Assembly: GCA_964431685.1 (NCBI GenBank)
Contig: CAYSLA010000117.1
Span: 1 to 11,045, forward strand
Direction of reading: 5' to 3'
Origin: CAYSLA01 sp964431685
GTDB taxonomy: Bacteria; Armatimonadota; UBA5829
Length of the DNA: 11,045 nt
A program made the translations under genes and the position numbers. How positions within the stretch are numbered: the stretch's first letter is position 1; each line of letters begins with the position of its first letter. The notes under the pieces were generated by a model. That model was not told the origin of the DNA. It was given only the letters and a program-made list of their open reading frames with translations, and did no database searches. Shown here piece after piece: positions 1-6,895 of this stretch.

Positions 1-636
1 CTCCGAGAAGTGACGCACGTAGGCGCGGTACTCTCCTCGCAGGGTGTCCCAGAAGACCAGGTTCTGAGAATCGTAGGAGTCACCCTTCATAATGGGCTCG
101 TCCTGCATCAGCGACCAGTGGATCCCGTCCGCGGACTTCATGCCATAAAGCCCCGGTTCGCCACCCATCGTAGCGCCTACGGCCTTGTAGATCGCGTCCG
201 GCTCGCAGTCCGGATTCTCGTCTTTGAAAGGCGCGAATCCGTGGACGCCTTTGCGCACATCAGTCTCACCAAGCCACACAACGCTGTTCTCCCGGCTGCC
301 GAGAACCTCATACAATCCGAGGCTTGGCTTCGTCCAGTGTATGCCATCTGCGCTTTCGGCGTAGGCGCCATAGATCGACGGCTCCTTTTCCGCAATCAAG
401 TCGTCAATATCGGTGTCTCCGCCGTGGTAGTACATTCGGAAGATATCGCCGTCCTGGAACGTGGTAATGTAGCCGCAGAATGTACCCTCCCACAGCCCGT
501 CCATCACAAGAGCATCGTCCCGTATGGAAGGCTGATGAAGGCGCAAGCTAGCCTTTCCGGTCAACTTGCCGATCAGCGCATCGTCCACAAACAACTCCAA
601 CCTGCCGCCAATATCCGTTGCTTCTAGGTGTGTCAC
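1..636 (-). CDS. Five-bladed beta-propeller glycosidase-like protein (GH32/GH43-type fold), 3' end cut by window
   Basis: The first 212 codons of a longer gene are open, with no stop before the window edge. The protein starts with an ELFVDD segment (residues 14-19) and a LRLHQP segment (31-36). It then shows blade-like repeats: an FRMYYHGG strand, YGAYAESADGIHW (89-101), a SPFKD-like GFAPFKDENP segment, and LYGMKSADGIHW (163-174), followed by SYDSQNLVFWD. The repeated S-x-DGIHW turn and this order resemble the uncharacterised propeller proteins of Planctomycetes and Armatimonadota that are usually annotated as GH32-like. I do not see the classical GH32 WMNDPNG, RDP and EC motifs in the visible part, so sugar-hydrolase activity is only inferred. 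There is no signal peptide, so it is probably cytoplasmic. The GTG start was chosen because an AAAGGA Shine-Dalgarno lies 9 nt upstream and the family N-terminus begins shortly after it. Confidence 0.8.
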   Translation of the reverse strand, partial: MTHLEATDIGGRLELFVDDALIGKLTGKASLRLHQPSIRDDALVMDGLWEGTFCGYITTFQDGDIFRMYYHGGDTDIDDLIAEKEPSIYGAYAESADGIHWTKPSLGLYEVLGSRENSVVWLGETDVRKGVHGFAPFKDENPDCEPDAIYKAVGATMGGEPGLYGMKSADGIHWSLMQDEPIMKGDSYDSQNLVFWDTLRGEYRAYVRHFSE

Positions 637-701
637 GTTCGTAGGTCCTTTCAAACTGTAGGCGAGGATAGATGCGTCCCAGGCCGCAGCCCGACTACAT
701 C

Positions 702-730
702 ACTATACTAGTGCAGGCGGTTTCGTGCAA
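702..730 (-). promoter_or_regulatory. Sigma-70-type promoter for the propeller gene
   Basis: Read on the minus strand, TTGCAC (-35) and TATAGT (-10, 5 of 6 consensus bases) are separated by exactly 17 nt. It lies about 66 nt upstream of the GTG start of the propeller gene and downstream of the zinc-ribbon gene, so the propeller gene probably has its own transcript. Identification is by consensus match only. Confidence 0.5.
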
Positions 731-787
731 GTCGCGGCTCACAGGGGGCACTGAGTAATGCGGACTACCGGGGGCGTGCTGGACTAT

Positions 788-994
788 CTATGCTGCTTTG
801 TCTTCGCTGTCTGAGCTCGTCTGCTCTGAGCTCAGGTTCCAGTTGTCACAGTCGCGGCGCGAGCAGTAGAACATCTTCTTGCGCTCGCCTTCTGTAGTGA
901 TGACGTCCGCTATGTAAGCAAAAGAGCATCGGGCGCACATGATCGCGTCCGCTACCCGGACGACTCTCAGATTATTGCGCGGCAGATTGGTCAC
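788..994 (-). CDS. Small zinc-ribbon-like protein (68 aa), function unknown
   Basis: I do not recognise the family. The 68-residue product has four cysteines arranged as C20-x2-C23 and C44-x4-C49, spaced as in a zinc-ribbon or treble-clef-like metal site, then a Ser/Asp/Glu-rich acidic tail (residues 54-66). The start is a GTG whose last bases overlap the TGA of the STAS-like gene (GTGA, 4-nt overlap), a typical sign of translational coupling, with a weak GGTGG ahead of it. The coupling suggests it acts together with the STAS-like protein, for example as a partner or sensor, but that is inference. The small size leaves some doubt, though the paired cysteines and tight overlap favour a real gene. 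Confidence 0.6.
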   Translation of the reverse strand: MTNLPRNNLRVVRVADAIMCARCSFAYIADVITTEGERKKMFYCSRRDCDNWNLSSEQTSSDSEDKAA

Positions 995-1410
995 TGCTGA
1001 TCCACCAGACGGGCGTTTGTGGCTGACACACCCTGAAGAGATCTGTAGAGCCCGAGGATTCTGGAGACCGCCTGGTTTTCAGAGCGAGAAACCCTGAACA
1101 GATTCGCAACGTTTCTCGTGTATCGCAAGCGGTCCGCGCACTCGTGGCTGACAACCAGATGCACAGAGCCGTAGTGGTTTCTTGCATCATTCACTGCTTC
1201 TGCCAGATCCTGCAGAAACTCCCAATCAGTGGCCGTGGCGTGCTCAAGATTGATGATGACATTATAATGACCCGCACCCATTAGCCGCGCCAGCATACAC
1301 ATCAGTTTGGACGGCGAGTCACCGCCTATGACACCCGTCACCTGCATCACGGGAACACCGTGGGCGTTCCGAAGCCTGACCGAAAAATCATCACTGCGCC
1401 TGGTTCTCAT
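991..1410 (-). CDS. STAS-domain-like protein (anti-sigma factor antagonist / SpoIIAA fold), 139 aa
   Basis: The protein has the alternating strand/helix pattern of a STAS domain over residues 19-125: a first strand VPVMQVTGVI, a helix SPSKLMCMLARLM, a strand YNVIINLEHA, a helix EFLQDLAEAVNDARNHY, and a strand SVHLVVSHE. STAS proteins usually work in partner-switching cascades with a serine kinase/anti-sigma factor and a PP2C phosphatase; neither is encoded nearby. The normal phosphorylation motif (D-S-S/T-G after the third strand) is not present: the equivalent stretch reads ATATDWEFL (58-66), so it may be non-phosphorylatable or use Thr61. The ATG start was preferred over a GTG two codons upstream because a GGAGG Shine-Dalgarno lies 5 nt before the ATG and overlaps that GTG. 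It is followed by the zinc-ribbon gene with a 4-nt overlap. The fold assignment is from pattern only. Confidence 0.6.
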   Translation of the reverse strand: MRTRRSDDFSVRLRNAHGVPVMQVTGVIGGDSPSKLMCMLARLMGAGHYNVIINLEHATATDWEFLQDLAEAVNDARNHYGSVHLVVSHECADRLRYTRNVANLFRVSRSENQAVSRILGLYRSLQGVSATNARLVDQQ

Positions 1411-1519
1411 CTTCACCTCCGACCTACAACAGACTTATCGGTGAGAAACGGCCGCAGGTTTAGGCAAAACAGGCTCGACTTTGGGGTTACTTCGCGCTTG
1501 TTGAGTCTGGATGCGTGCT

Positions 1520-1563
1520 GTGATGGGACCTATGGGACCTATGAGTCCCATAGGTCCCATCAC
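1520..1563. repeat. 19-bp perfect inverted repeat built from 9-nt units; probable transcript-end hairpin behind nagB
   Basis: Two arms of 19 nt (1520-1538 and 1545-1563) are perfectly complementary around a 6-nt loop (CTATGA). The arms contain ATGGGACCT twice in tandem (1523-1540), and the AT-plus-7 pattern continues with a 9-nt period to about 1576. It starts 22 nt beyond the stop of the nagB-like gene, so the transcript would end in a long hairpin. There is no T-tract on that strand, so it is not a standard intrinsic terminator. It could be an mRNA-stabilising stem or a member of a dispersed palindromic repeat family. Confidence 0.75.
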
Positions 1564-1585
1564 TCCCATCTGATCCTATGAAGCT

Positions 1586-2515
1586 CTAGTGCATCTCCAC
1601 GTCGCAGGTTCCGATTCCGCTGCGCAGGTAGTTGAACTGCACGTTCGGGTGGTTCGCCAACAGGGACATCGGCACCGCGCTGTCAGGGAGTTTCTTGGAG
1701 ATCATAAGCGCAGTCAGGCGCATTCCGAACGGGTTGTCGTGCATGCCTGCTTGCCAAATGGAGACCTTCTCCGCTCGCCAAGTCTGCAGTGGGCCGACTG
1801 TGACCGCCACGTTCGGAACCAGGTCCACCTTGCCGCCGCCCGACGTGCGCGCGTTCTGCATAACAGTGACGGGGTGCAGTTCAGTCACTCGGGTGGACAG
1901 CGCCATGAACTCCTCAGGGGTAGGCGGGTTGTCTTTGTACTTGCCCTCGCGCCTCACCGGGTCGTTGAACGCCCAGTGCTTGATGTCGCCTTGCCCGCCC
2001 TGCATCACAGCGCAGCGCACGCCTTCCCAGCTCTTCACATACTCGGTCGGATCGGCTTTTGGAAAATGAATGTTGGAGTCGGGCATTACCAGCTTGGGAC
2101 AAATCTTGTTGAAGCACATCTCCCGGTCGGCCTTCGCGAATGAGAGAGGGTGGTTCTCCGGGACTTCCTTGCCGTCGATGACCCACTCATCCATTCCCCA
2201 GAAATGCGCGTTCTTCAGGTCTAGACCGATTGAGTTGACGATCCTCGCCACAAGCGGGAGCTGCTCTGTCGGGCCGATGGGGCCGCAGATTCCAACCGGG
2301 TCACTTGGCGTGGCCTGTTTCCACGCTTCAATGTATTCCAGAGCCTCGGCACAATAGAAATCCTCAAGGGTATCGTAGAAGACGACCTTGAAGCCGTCTC
2401 TGGAAAGTCCCAGTATGTCGTCCGCGGACAGCTTTGCGGCGTCATTCAGGATGTCCTGATCTATGGTGGTGTAGTCCCACCAGTCTGGTGCTAGTTTGCT
2501 GAATGGTCTTGCCAT
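1586..2515 (-). CDS. Glucosamine-6-phosphate deaminase-like sugar-phosphate isomerase (NagB/RpiA superfamily), 309 aa
   Basis: NagB converts glucosamine-6-phosphate to fructose-6-phosphate and ammonia in the cytoplasm. Matching landmarks are GICGPIGPT (75-83, phosphate-loop position), WGMDEW (106-111, like the FNMDEY of NagB with its catalytic Asp), QGGQGDIKHWAFNDP (172-186, aligned with the GxGxDGHIAFNEP active-site loop), and a strand VAVTVGPLQTWRAEKVSIW (237-254) like the family's AxTxGxxTLLxAxEV. The loop is altered: two residues (Ile-Lys) rather than one Gly separate Asp177 from His180, and Asp185 replaces the usual Glu. At 309 residues it is longer than E. coli NagB (266). Substrate may therefore differ from GlcN6P. 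An in-frame ATG 19 codons upstream was rejected because GGAGGAG sits 5 nt before the chosen ATG. It lies downstream of the DUF4838 gene in the same direction and has its own promoter candidate. Confidence 0.85.
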   Translation of the reverse strand: MARPFSKLAPDWWDYTTIDQDILNDAAKLSADDILGLSRDGFKVVFYDTLEDFYCAEALEYIEAWKQATPSDPVGICGPIGPTEQLPLVARIVNSIGLDLKNAHFWGMDEWVIDGKEVPENHPLSFAKADREMCFNKICPKLVMPDSNIHFPKADPTEYVKSWEGVRCAVMQGGQGDIKHWAFNDPVRREGKYKDNPPTPEEFMALSTRVTELHPVTVMQNARTSGGGKVDLVPNVAVTVGPLQTWRAEKVSIWQAGMHDNPFGMRLTALMISKKLPDSAVPMSLLANHPNVQFNYLRSGIGTCDVEMH

Positions 2516-2567
2516 AATCTCCTCCATAGCGATATTGCCGGGCGCACGGGTCGCAACTGCCGTGCCC

Positions 2568-2605
2568 GTCACATTCTACCATGACGCGGCCCGACTGTCA
2601 CATTC
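2568..2605 (-). repeat. Pair of direct 9-mers (GAATGTGAC) overlapping the nagB promoter; candidate operator
   Basis: On the minus strand GAATGTGAC occurs at 2605-2597 and again at 2576-2568, 29 bp apart. The first copy overlaps the -35 and the second the -10 of the promoter described here. Tandem identical sites at this spacing, close to three helical turns, are the kind of layout a transcription regulator uses. No regulator gene is nearby and the binding protein is unknown. Confidence 0.4.
2573..2601 (-). promoter_or_regulatory. Sigma-70-type promoter for the nagB-like gene
   Basis: On the minus strand GTGACA (-35, 5 of 6) and TAGAAT (-10, 5 of 6) are separated by 17 nt, 57 nt upstream of the nagB-like ATG. 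This would allow expression independent of the damaged DUF4838 gene upstream. A 7-bp inverted repeat (GGCCCGA at 2588-2594, TCGGGCC at 2604-2610, 9-nt loop) overlaps the -35 side and could be part of an operator or a weak hairpin. Confidence 0.5.
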
Positions 2606-2632
2606 GGGCCACTCGCTGAGCTTGCCTTCCGG

Positions 2633-4978
2633 CTAACGCGCCAGACGGAACTTCATACCGTCGACGATCGGCAGTTCCTCATCCATACCGATCTCGCGCT
2701 CCTGTTCACCATCGATCAGAATCAGTGTCTGATCGCCGAGAATGCCAAACAGGTTACGCAGGAACCGCCCGGTACCTTTGTCCTGCTCCACGGCGTACTG
2801 ACTACCGTCGAAATGCACCTGCTTAACGGTCTTAGCGGCGGCCTGGCTGTGAAGCTCTGATACGGTCTGCACGGCCAGGGCCCAAACGTCTTTTTCCTGC
2901 TTTATGCGCTCACGAACCTCAGGGGACGCGTTCCGAGCCGCGTCCGACGCATCTTCCAGGTGCTGGCTCAGGCGAACCTGCACCTCGGCAGGATACACAG
3001 CGAGCGGATCCGGTAAATGCCATATGCCCGAGTGCTCCTTGCAGTTGCGTATGGACCACGCCAGACCTGCATAGTATCGGCAGCATCTGGTCGCTGGCGG
3101 GTCCGTAGAGCTTCTCGCAGGCATCTTTCATCATATCCTCGAACGTCAGACTGGAATCCCACATTCCCTTTGCCGCAACATAGAACAGCGGCCAGCGCAG
3201 GGGATATGCTTTCTCCTCGTATGCGTGCTGCGACTCGTAGGTCCCCCACTCCACACCGTGCGAGCGAAGAAACTTCTGGTCCTCAAGAGTCGTGTTTCCG
3301 GCGACGACAGCGGAATCTTCCTCCAGTGCAGGTGCGAACACCCAGGTATGAGCCACTCGTAGAACCCCATCGTGGCCCCGGTCGCCGCCCAACGCTCGAA
3401 ATTAGCCTTGAAACCCGTGTAGTTGGGGCAACTTGGCTCTTCTATCGGATGAGCGTGGCATCCCTGACCAACGGCCACTATGATGACCCCAGGTTCGGCT
3501 GTCATCTGCTCAGTCGGTGCCGTATAGGTGTACCAGTAGGAGAACTGAGTCACATACTTGTCGGGGTGAGTCTTCCGAAGTCCACGTGCCACAACGTTTG
3601 AGAACGACAGCATCCGCGCTCCCGGATTGCTGCCCGTCTTCGCACACTCCTCGCACTCGCAGAATCCTCCGCTGTCATTGTTGCCCAGCGAAAAGGTGAC
3701 CTGCTCGGGGTTCTTGTCAAAGTACTCCTGTGCCTTCTGGATGGTGAGTTTGATAACATCCGGATTGGATGTACACAACTGCCACTCGCCCTCCGATGTT
3801 CGCTTCCCACCGATGAGAGCGTAGTATTCAGGGTGGTCCTTGAAGTACTCCGCGGGCGGGAACAATGCAGAATGTGAATGGCCAAGAGAGAGGCCCAGGC
3901 CATACTGATACCATCGTTTGCCCAGGCCGATCCACACATTCCGATGCTTGAACTCCGGTGTGTGTCTGATGTCGAGAGGCCCAACAGCGATGGTCTTCTT
4001 CTCTGGCACCGGCTGCCACAGCGGATCCGGGCAGAACCAGCCACATCCCAGCTTCTCCAAGAGGGTCTGCACTGCGAACTCCGTGCCAGTGAACGTTCCT
4101 TCGTCGTTTCCCACCAAGGCAATGCTGGTCCCCACTGTCTTTATGATGGTTGTCTCGTTTGCCGGGTATCCTCTCGGGACTTGCACTCCGGCTTTGCTCA
4201 AAAGCTTGCTGGGGCCGACCAATATGAGCGTCCCGGTCCACTGGCGGTCGTCCGTACGGATCGGCAGCACAGCCCCACTCATCCTGAATACGTAATCCTG
4301 GAGGTCGGCAGCAGCGGTGAGCGCCTTTCTCGTCGGCTGAGATGCCACGACAATGCTGGCTCTGGGTTTCCCGTCACGCGTCAACACTATGTTGCCGCTC
4401 TTGTCCTTTTCAGACGGCAGGACAACCTGGGCACCGGGCTCGTCACCTCGACGACCCCATATCTTGACCTCATTCAGATGCCGGATTCCTTCGCCAAGCG
4501 TAAAGGACAGCTTGACGTATCTGGCCTGCCTGCCATCCGGGACGGTGGCGCCCTTCCATCCTTTCTCATCCTCGGCGGTAACCGTGCCAAACTCAGTCCA
4601 CGGCCCCTTGTCGTGGTTTGCCACGCTTATCTGCGCAGTGGTGGGAGCGACTCCCTGGTTGAAATTGAGTTGCACGCTGCCGACCAGACGTGTCTTCTTC
4701 AGATCGAAGGTGACCGTCTGACCGTTCCTGATCCCCACCACATTGTTCCAGTCGTTCCAGGGCTGGTCACGGTCAAGCAGCCTGCGGCAGAGTTCCTCCG
4801 TCTGCGAGAGAGCAGGCTCGGCAGCAGCCGTCACTCCAGTCGCCATAACCGGCTCATCTTTCACAGCGTTGTCTGTCAGAACCATCCACAATGGTGAGAC
4901 ATTCGCGTTTGCCGCAGTCACCGCAAATGCCGCAAACAAACTGACCGCAATGAGTGCGCTTAGATATGCATTTTGCAT
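2633..4978 (-). pseudogene. Secreted DUF4838 (alpha-glucuronidase-like) protein, broken by two opposite frameshifts
   Basis: Numbering is from the ATG at 4978, preceded by GGAGG 9 nt upstream. Residues 1-26 are a Sec signal peptide (MQNAYLSALIAVSLFAAFA then TAANA). Residues about 75-177 look like a discoidin/F5-8C carbohydrate-binding domain (start NNVVGIRNGQTVTFDL, end LNEVKIWGRR). Residues 205-335 resemble the GH67 alpha-glucuronidase N-terminal domain (KALTAAADLQDYV, LVGNDEGTFTGTEFAVQTLL, LGCGWFCPD). From 340 on the DUF4838 core follows, with PEFKHRNVW, HPEYYALIGGKR and the cysteine cluster C440-x-C442-x2-C445. Near 3290-3305 (after IPLSSPE, residue 561) the family-like sequence jumps to another frame (TTLEDQKFLRSHGV, GMWDSSLTFEDMMKDA, KLYGPASDQMLP). 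Near 3076-3083 it returns to the first frame (YYAGLAWSIRNCKEH) and runs to TAG at 2635. As read, translation stops at 3146, giving 610 residues and losing roughly the last 180. Genuine decay or assembly error are both possible. Confidence 0.8.
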
Positions 4979-5504
4979 CCTGACAATCCTCCAAACAATA
5001 GCTCGATCCATTGATACAAGCTTCTATCGGGGCAGTACATTATCCTGCCTGAAAACAACAAATAACGTGACACGAGCCGGACGTCTCGCACGTCGGAGCC
5101 GTCACCTATGCAAGTTCTGGCTTCTCGCAGCTTCGTGGGTGGCAGCCTGCCTGGTGCAGCAATCGTAACCCGTATCACTTCCCGCGCGAGCGGAAGTTGA
5201 GGCCAACCACCATGTCGCGCAGCACGTAGAAGCTTACGTCCTGCATCCCGGTGGCCCTGCCCATTCACCGAAGAATGTTTCTACGAAGCCGGTGCATCAT
5301 CCTGCCTCTACCAGAAGACCGTCTGCACCTTGCACACACCGATAAGCGACGCTCCTGTAGCCGATCCAATCTCCCGCCGGAAAAAAAAGTAGCAGACTGA
5401 CGTTTAGCCTGCTCAGATGGCGGGTACAACACACATGTGCTTGACTGATTGAGAAATCGTCAGCAAGTAACTACGAAGGTAGATACACTTCTTTGGAGGA
5501 AGAA
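4979..5504. other. Gene-poor stretch between the DUF4838 gene and the PEP-CTERM gene
   Basis: No convincing full gene is visible on either strand. It holds the leaders of two divergent genes: GGAGG at 4988-4992 (minus) for DUF4838 and GGAGGA at 5495-5500 (plus) for the PEP-CTERM gene. On the minus side a GATAAT (5039-5044) could be a -10 for the DUF4838 gene but lacks a good -35. On the plus side TTGACT at 5440-5445 is a possible -35 without a clear -10 at 17 nt. An A8 run lies at 5381-5388. A possible gene remnant at 5175-5261 is listed separately. I found no tRNA cloverleaf or recognisable riboswitch. Confidence 0.6.
5175..5261 (-). pseudogene. Possible C-terminal gene remnant (about 28 codons)
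   Basis: On the minus strand a short frame reads MQDVSFYVLRDMVVGLNFR and then SRGK before a TGA at 5177. Third codon positions are almost all G or C, as in real genes of this window, and the alternating hydrophobic/polar pattern ending in GLNFR resembles the last strand of an outer-membrane beta-barrel. The frame is closed by a TGA a few codons upstream at about 5265, so only a tail is left. It might be a relic of a deleted gene, or chance. Confidence 0.22.
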
Positions 5505-6026
5505 ATGAAAGCAAGAGTTAGTCTGTTTGTTGTTGTTGCGCTGCTGGTTGCGTTTGCGTCTGTGAGCGCTTGCGCTGACGATCTGATAGTCGGCGGCGGC
5601 TGGGCATACTTCGATTGGTATGCTGGCCCTGGCGTATGGGCTACGCCTACGTTCTCCCTGTCCGCTGACGACACCTGCACAGTCCAGATCACCGACGCTT
5701 TCCTTACCGGGGATCAGTTTGAGGTCTACGTGGATGGCGTTCTTGCCATCACCACCAGCACCCCTGTCGACGGTCTCAACCTGGGTCTTGATACGGACGC
5801 TGCCTGGGCAGAACCAGCCTACAGCAAAGGCTGCTTTGTTCTGGACGCCGGAAGATACGAGCTTTCTATCAAGAACATCCTGATCCCAACGGGATATCCT
5901 GACGGCGGCGCGTATATCAGAGCTCTGGATGGCGTGGTGCCCTGCGTTCCTGAGCCTTCCAGCGTGGTGGCTCTGGTTTCCGGACTTGGTGGTGTTCTCG
6001 GACTAGCCTGGCGACGGAGAAGCTAG
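5505..6026 (+). CDS. PEP-CTERM sorting-domain protein, 173 aa, secreted
   Basis: The product has a Sec signal peptide (residues 1-24, KAR then VSLFVVVALLVAFASV, predicted cut after ACA), a compact beta-rich domain of about 120 residues (LIVGGGWAYFDWY near the start, DQFEVYVDGV, DAGRYELSIKNI), and a textbook PEP-CTERM tail: P149-E150-P151, a hydrophobic helix VVALVSGLGGVLGLAW, and RRR at the end. In the known system the tail is recognised and removed by an exosortase (EpsH/XrtA) after export, and the protein is usually delivered to the exopolysaccharide matrix. No exosortase gene is in the window. The ATG was chosen over an in-frame TTG four codons upstream because GGAGGA lies 4 nt before it and includes that region. 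The mature domain has no family I recognise; a role in surface or matrix adhesion is inference. Confidence 0.88.
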   Translation: MKARVSLFVVVALLVAFASVSACADDLIVGGGWAYFDWYAGPGVWATPTFSLSADDTCTVQITDAFLTGDQFEVYVDGVLAITTSTPVDGLNLGLDTDAAWAEPAYSKGCFVLDAGRYELSIKNILIPTGYPDGGAYIRALDGVVPCVPEPSSVVALVSGLGGVLGLAWRRRS

Positions 6027-6069
6027 TTGCTCCGATATGCCGCCCCGGCGGTGTAACTCAAAGTTAGCG

Positions 6070-6104
6070 TGGCGGCGGGAAAGCCCATTTCCCGCCGCCA
6101 TTTT
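6070..6104 (+). terminator. Intrinsic terminator of the PEP-CTERM gene
   Basis: A perfect 13-bp GC-rich stem (6070-6082 with 6088-6100, TGGCGGCGGGAAA against its complement) closes a 5-nt loop and is followed by TTTT at 6101-6104. It lies 43 nt after the PEP-CTERM stop. The stem would also form on the convergent pseudopilin transcript, but that side has no T-run. Confidence 0.85.
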
Positions 6105-6155
6105 CCGTACTCCTGCTGCCTCGCTTGGGAACGTGCTTCAGAGAGCGTGAGTCAG

Positions 6156-6803
6156 TCAGTATACGTAGACGCTTCCGACGCGTTTCTTGCTGTCCTGTAT
6201 CCACTTTGCGTGACCGTCGGCATAGGCAAAGATGGTACCTTTGCTGTGAAGAGAGGCAAGATAGATTTCAACAGCCCACATGTCCGCGGATGACCGCGGG
6301 AAACACTCAGCGCTATTGCAGACCGCGGAATTCTCGTAGAACATAACCGCCTCTGAAGGCCTGTCTATGGATGCCATACTGCGGAAACTAGCGTAACCGT
6401 TCAGCAGGTAGTTCGTGCCCGTGCCCGGGATAGACGGTTTCCAGGGATCACCATATAACCCGGCGGATGGACACACATAGACCTTCGCGTTCCTTACGTA
6501 GGGATACAACATAGTTGCCCAGGATGTGTTGTCCGTCCGTTTCTCTATGATGTTCCTGGCATACCAGTCCCAGGGAGTTCCGCCGCCTGTGTGGCTGCTC
6601 CAGCCATTCTGGCCGGGAAAACAATCATCATAGTCCTGGGCGTAGATCTGCGAAGCGGTTCCCAGTTGCTTGAGCTTGTTGAGGCACGACGTCTGGCGCG
6701 CCTTCTCCCTCGCCTGCGCAAATACAGGGAAGAGAATGGCAGCGAGAATCGCAATGATTGCGATTACTACGAGCAGCTATATCAGCGTAAATCCACGATG
6801 CAT
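6156..6803 (-). pseudogene. Type IV pilin-like / type II secretion pseudopilin (DUF1559, H-x9-DG family) with an internal amber codon
   Basis: The frame reads MHRGFTLI, then TAG (6779-6777), then LLVVIAIIAILAAILFPVF and the AQAREKARQ helix, and stays open to TGA at 6158. This is the class III pilin-type signal (G4/F5 cleavage, N-methylated Phe, hydrophobic helix) with the stop exactly at mature position 5, where almost all pilins have Glu. The C-terminal domain contains YPYVRNAKVYVCPS, TNYLLNGYAS, PSEAVMFYE, and the H-x9-DG signature (H186, D196-G197). Full length would be 215 codons, normal for the family. GGAGG lies 13 nt before the ATG, a little far. The next in-frame ATG (6512) has no Shine-Dalgarno and would give only the globular end without the export signal. 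TAG is the ordinary stop of five other genes here, so recoding is unlikely. One GAG-to-TAG change would explain it, either a recent nonsense mutation or a sequence error. Confidence 0.85.
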
Positions 6804-6895
6804 CGCGTTGGGTCGGCCTCCGTTCTTGTCCAGCAAACGGGTGTTGGAGTGCGCCCTGTCCGGTTCTTTGGGATCGGAGTGCACCCACACAGTAC

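Noticed and set aside
10..627. 205-codon open frame on the plus strand
   Set aside because: It is the antisense shadow of the propeller gene; its translation has no family-like motifs, whereas the minus frame has repeated S-x-DGIHW blades, a Shine-Dalgarno and a promoter.
3290..3305. Programmed ribosomal frameshift in the DUF4838 gene
   Set aside because: No slippery heptamer or following stem was seen, and a second opposite shift would also be required about 215 nt later.
3878..4897. 339-codon plus-strand open frame opposite the DUF4838 gene
   Set aside because: Long antisense frames are common opposite GC-rich genes; the product is Arg/Pro/Ser-rich without recognisable domains, and the minus strand is clearly coding.
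4960..5268. 102-codon minus-strand open frame overlapping the start of the DUF4838 gene
   Set aside because: It covers the Shine-Dalgarno and start of the DUF4838 gene in another frame, lacks its own ribosome site and has no family-like sequence.
5012..5492. Possible riboswitch or small RNA in the gap before the PEP-CTERM gene
   Set aside because: I looked for tRNA-like cloverleaf and for known riboswitch core patterns and saw none; only short weak stems are present.
6156..6512. 118-aa protein starting inside the pseudopilin frame
   Set aside because: It is the globular tail of the pseudopilin after the amber codon; no Shine-Dalgarno precedes this ATG and it would lack the export helix.
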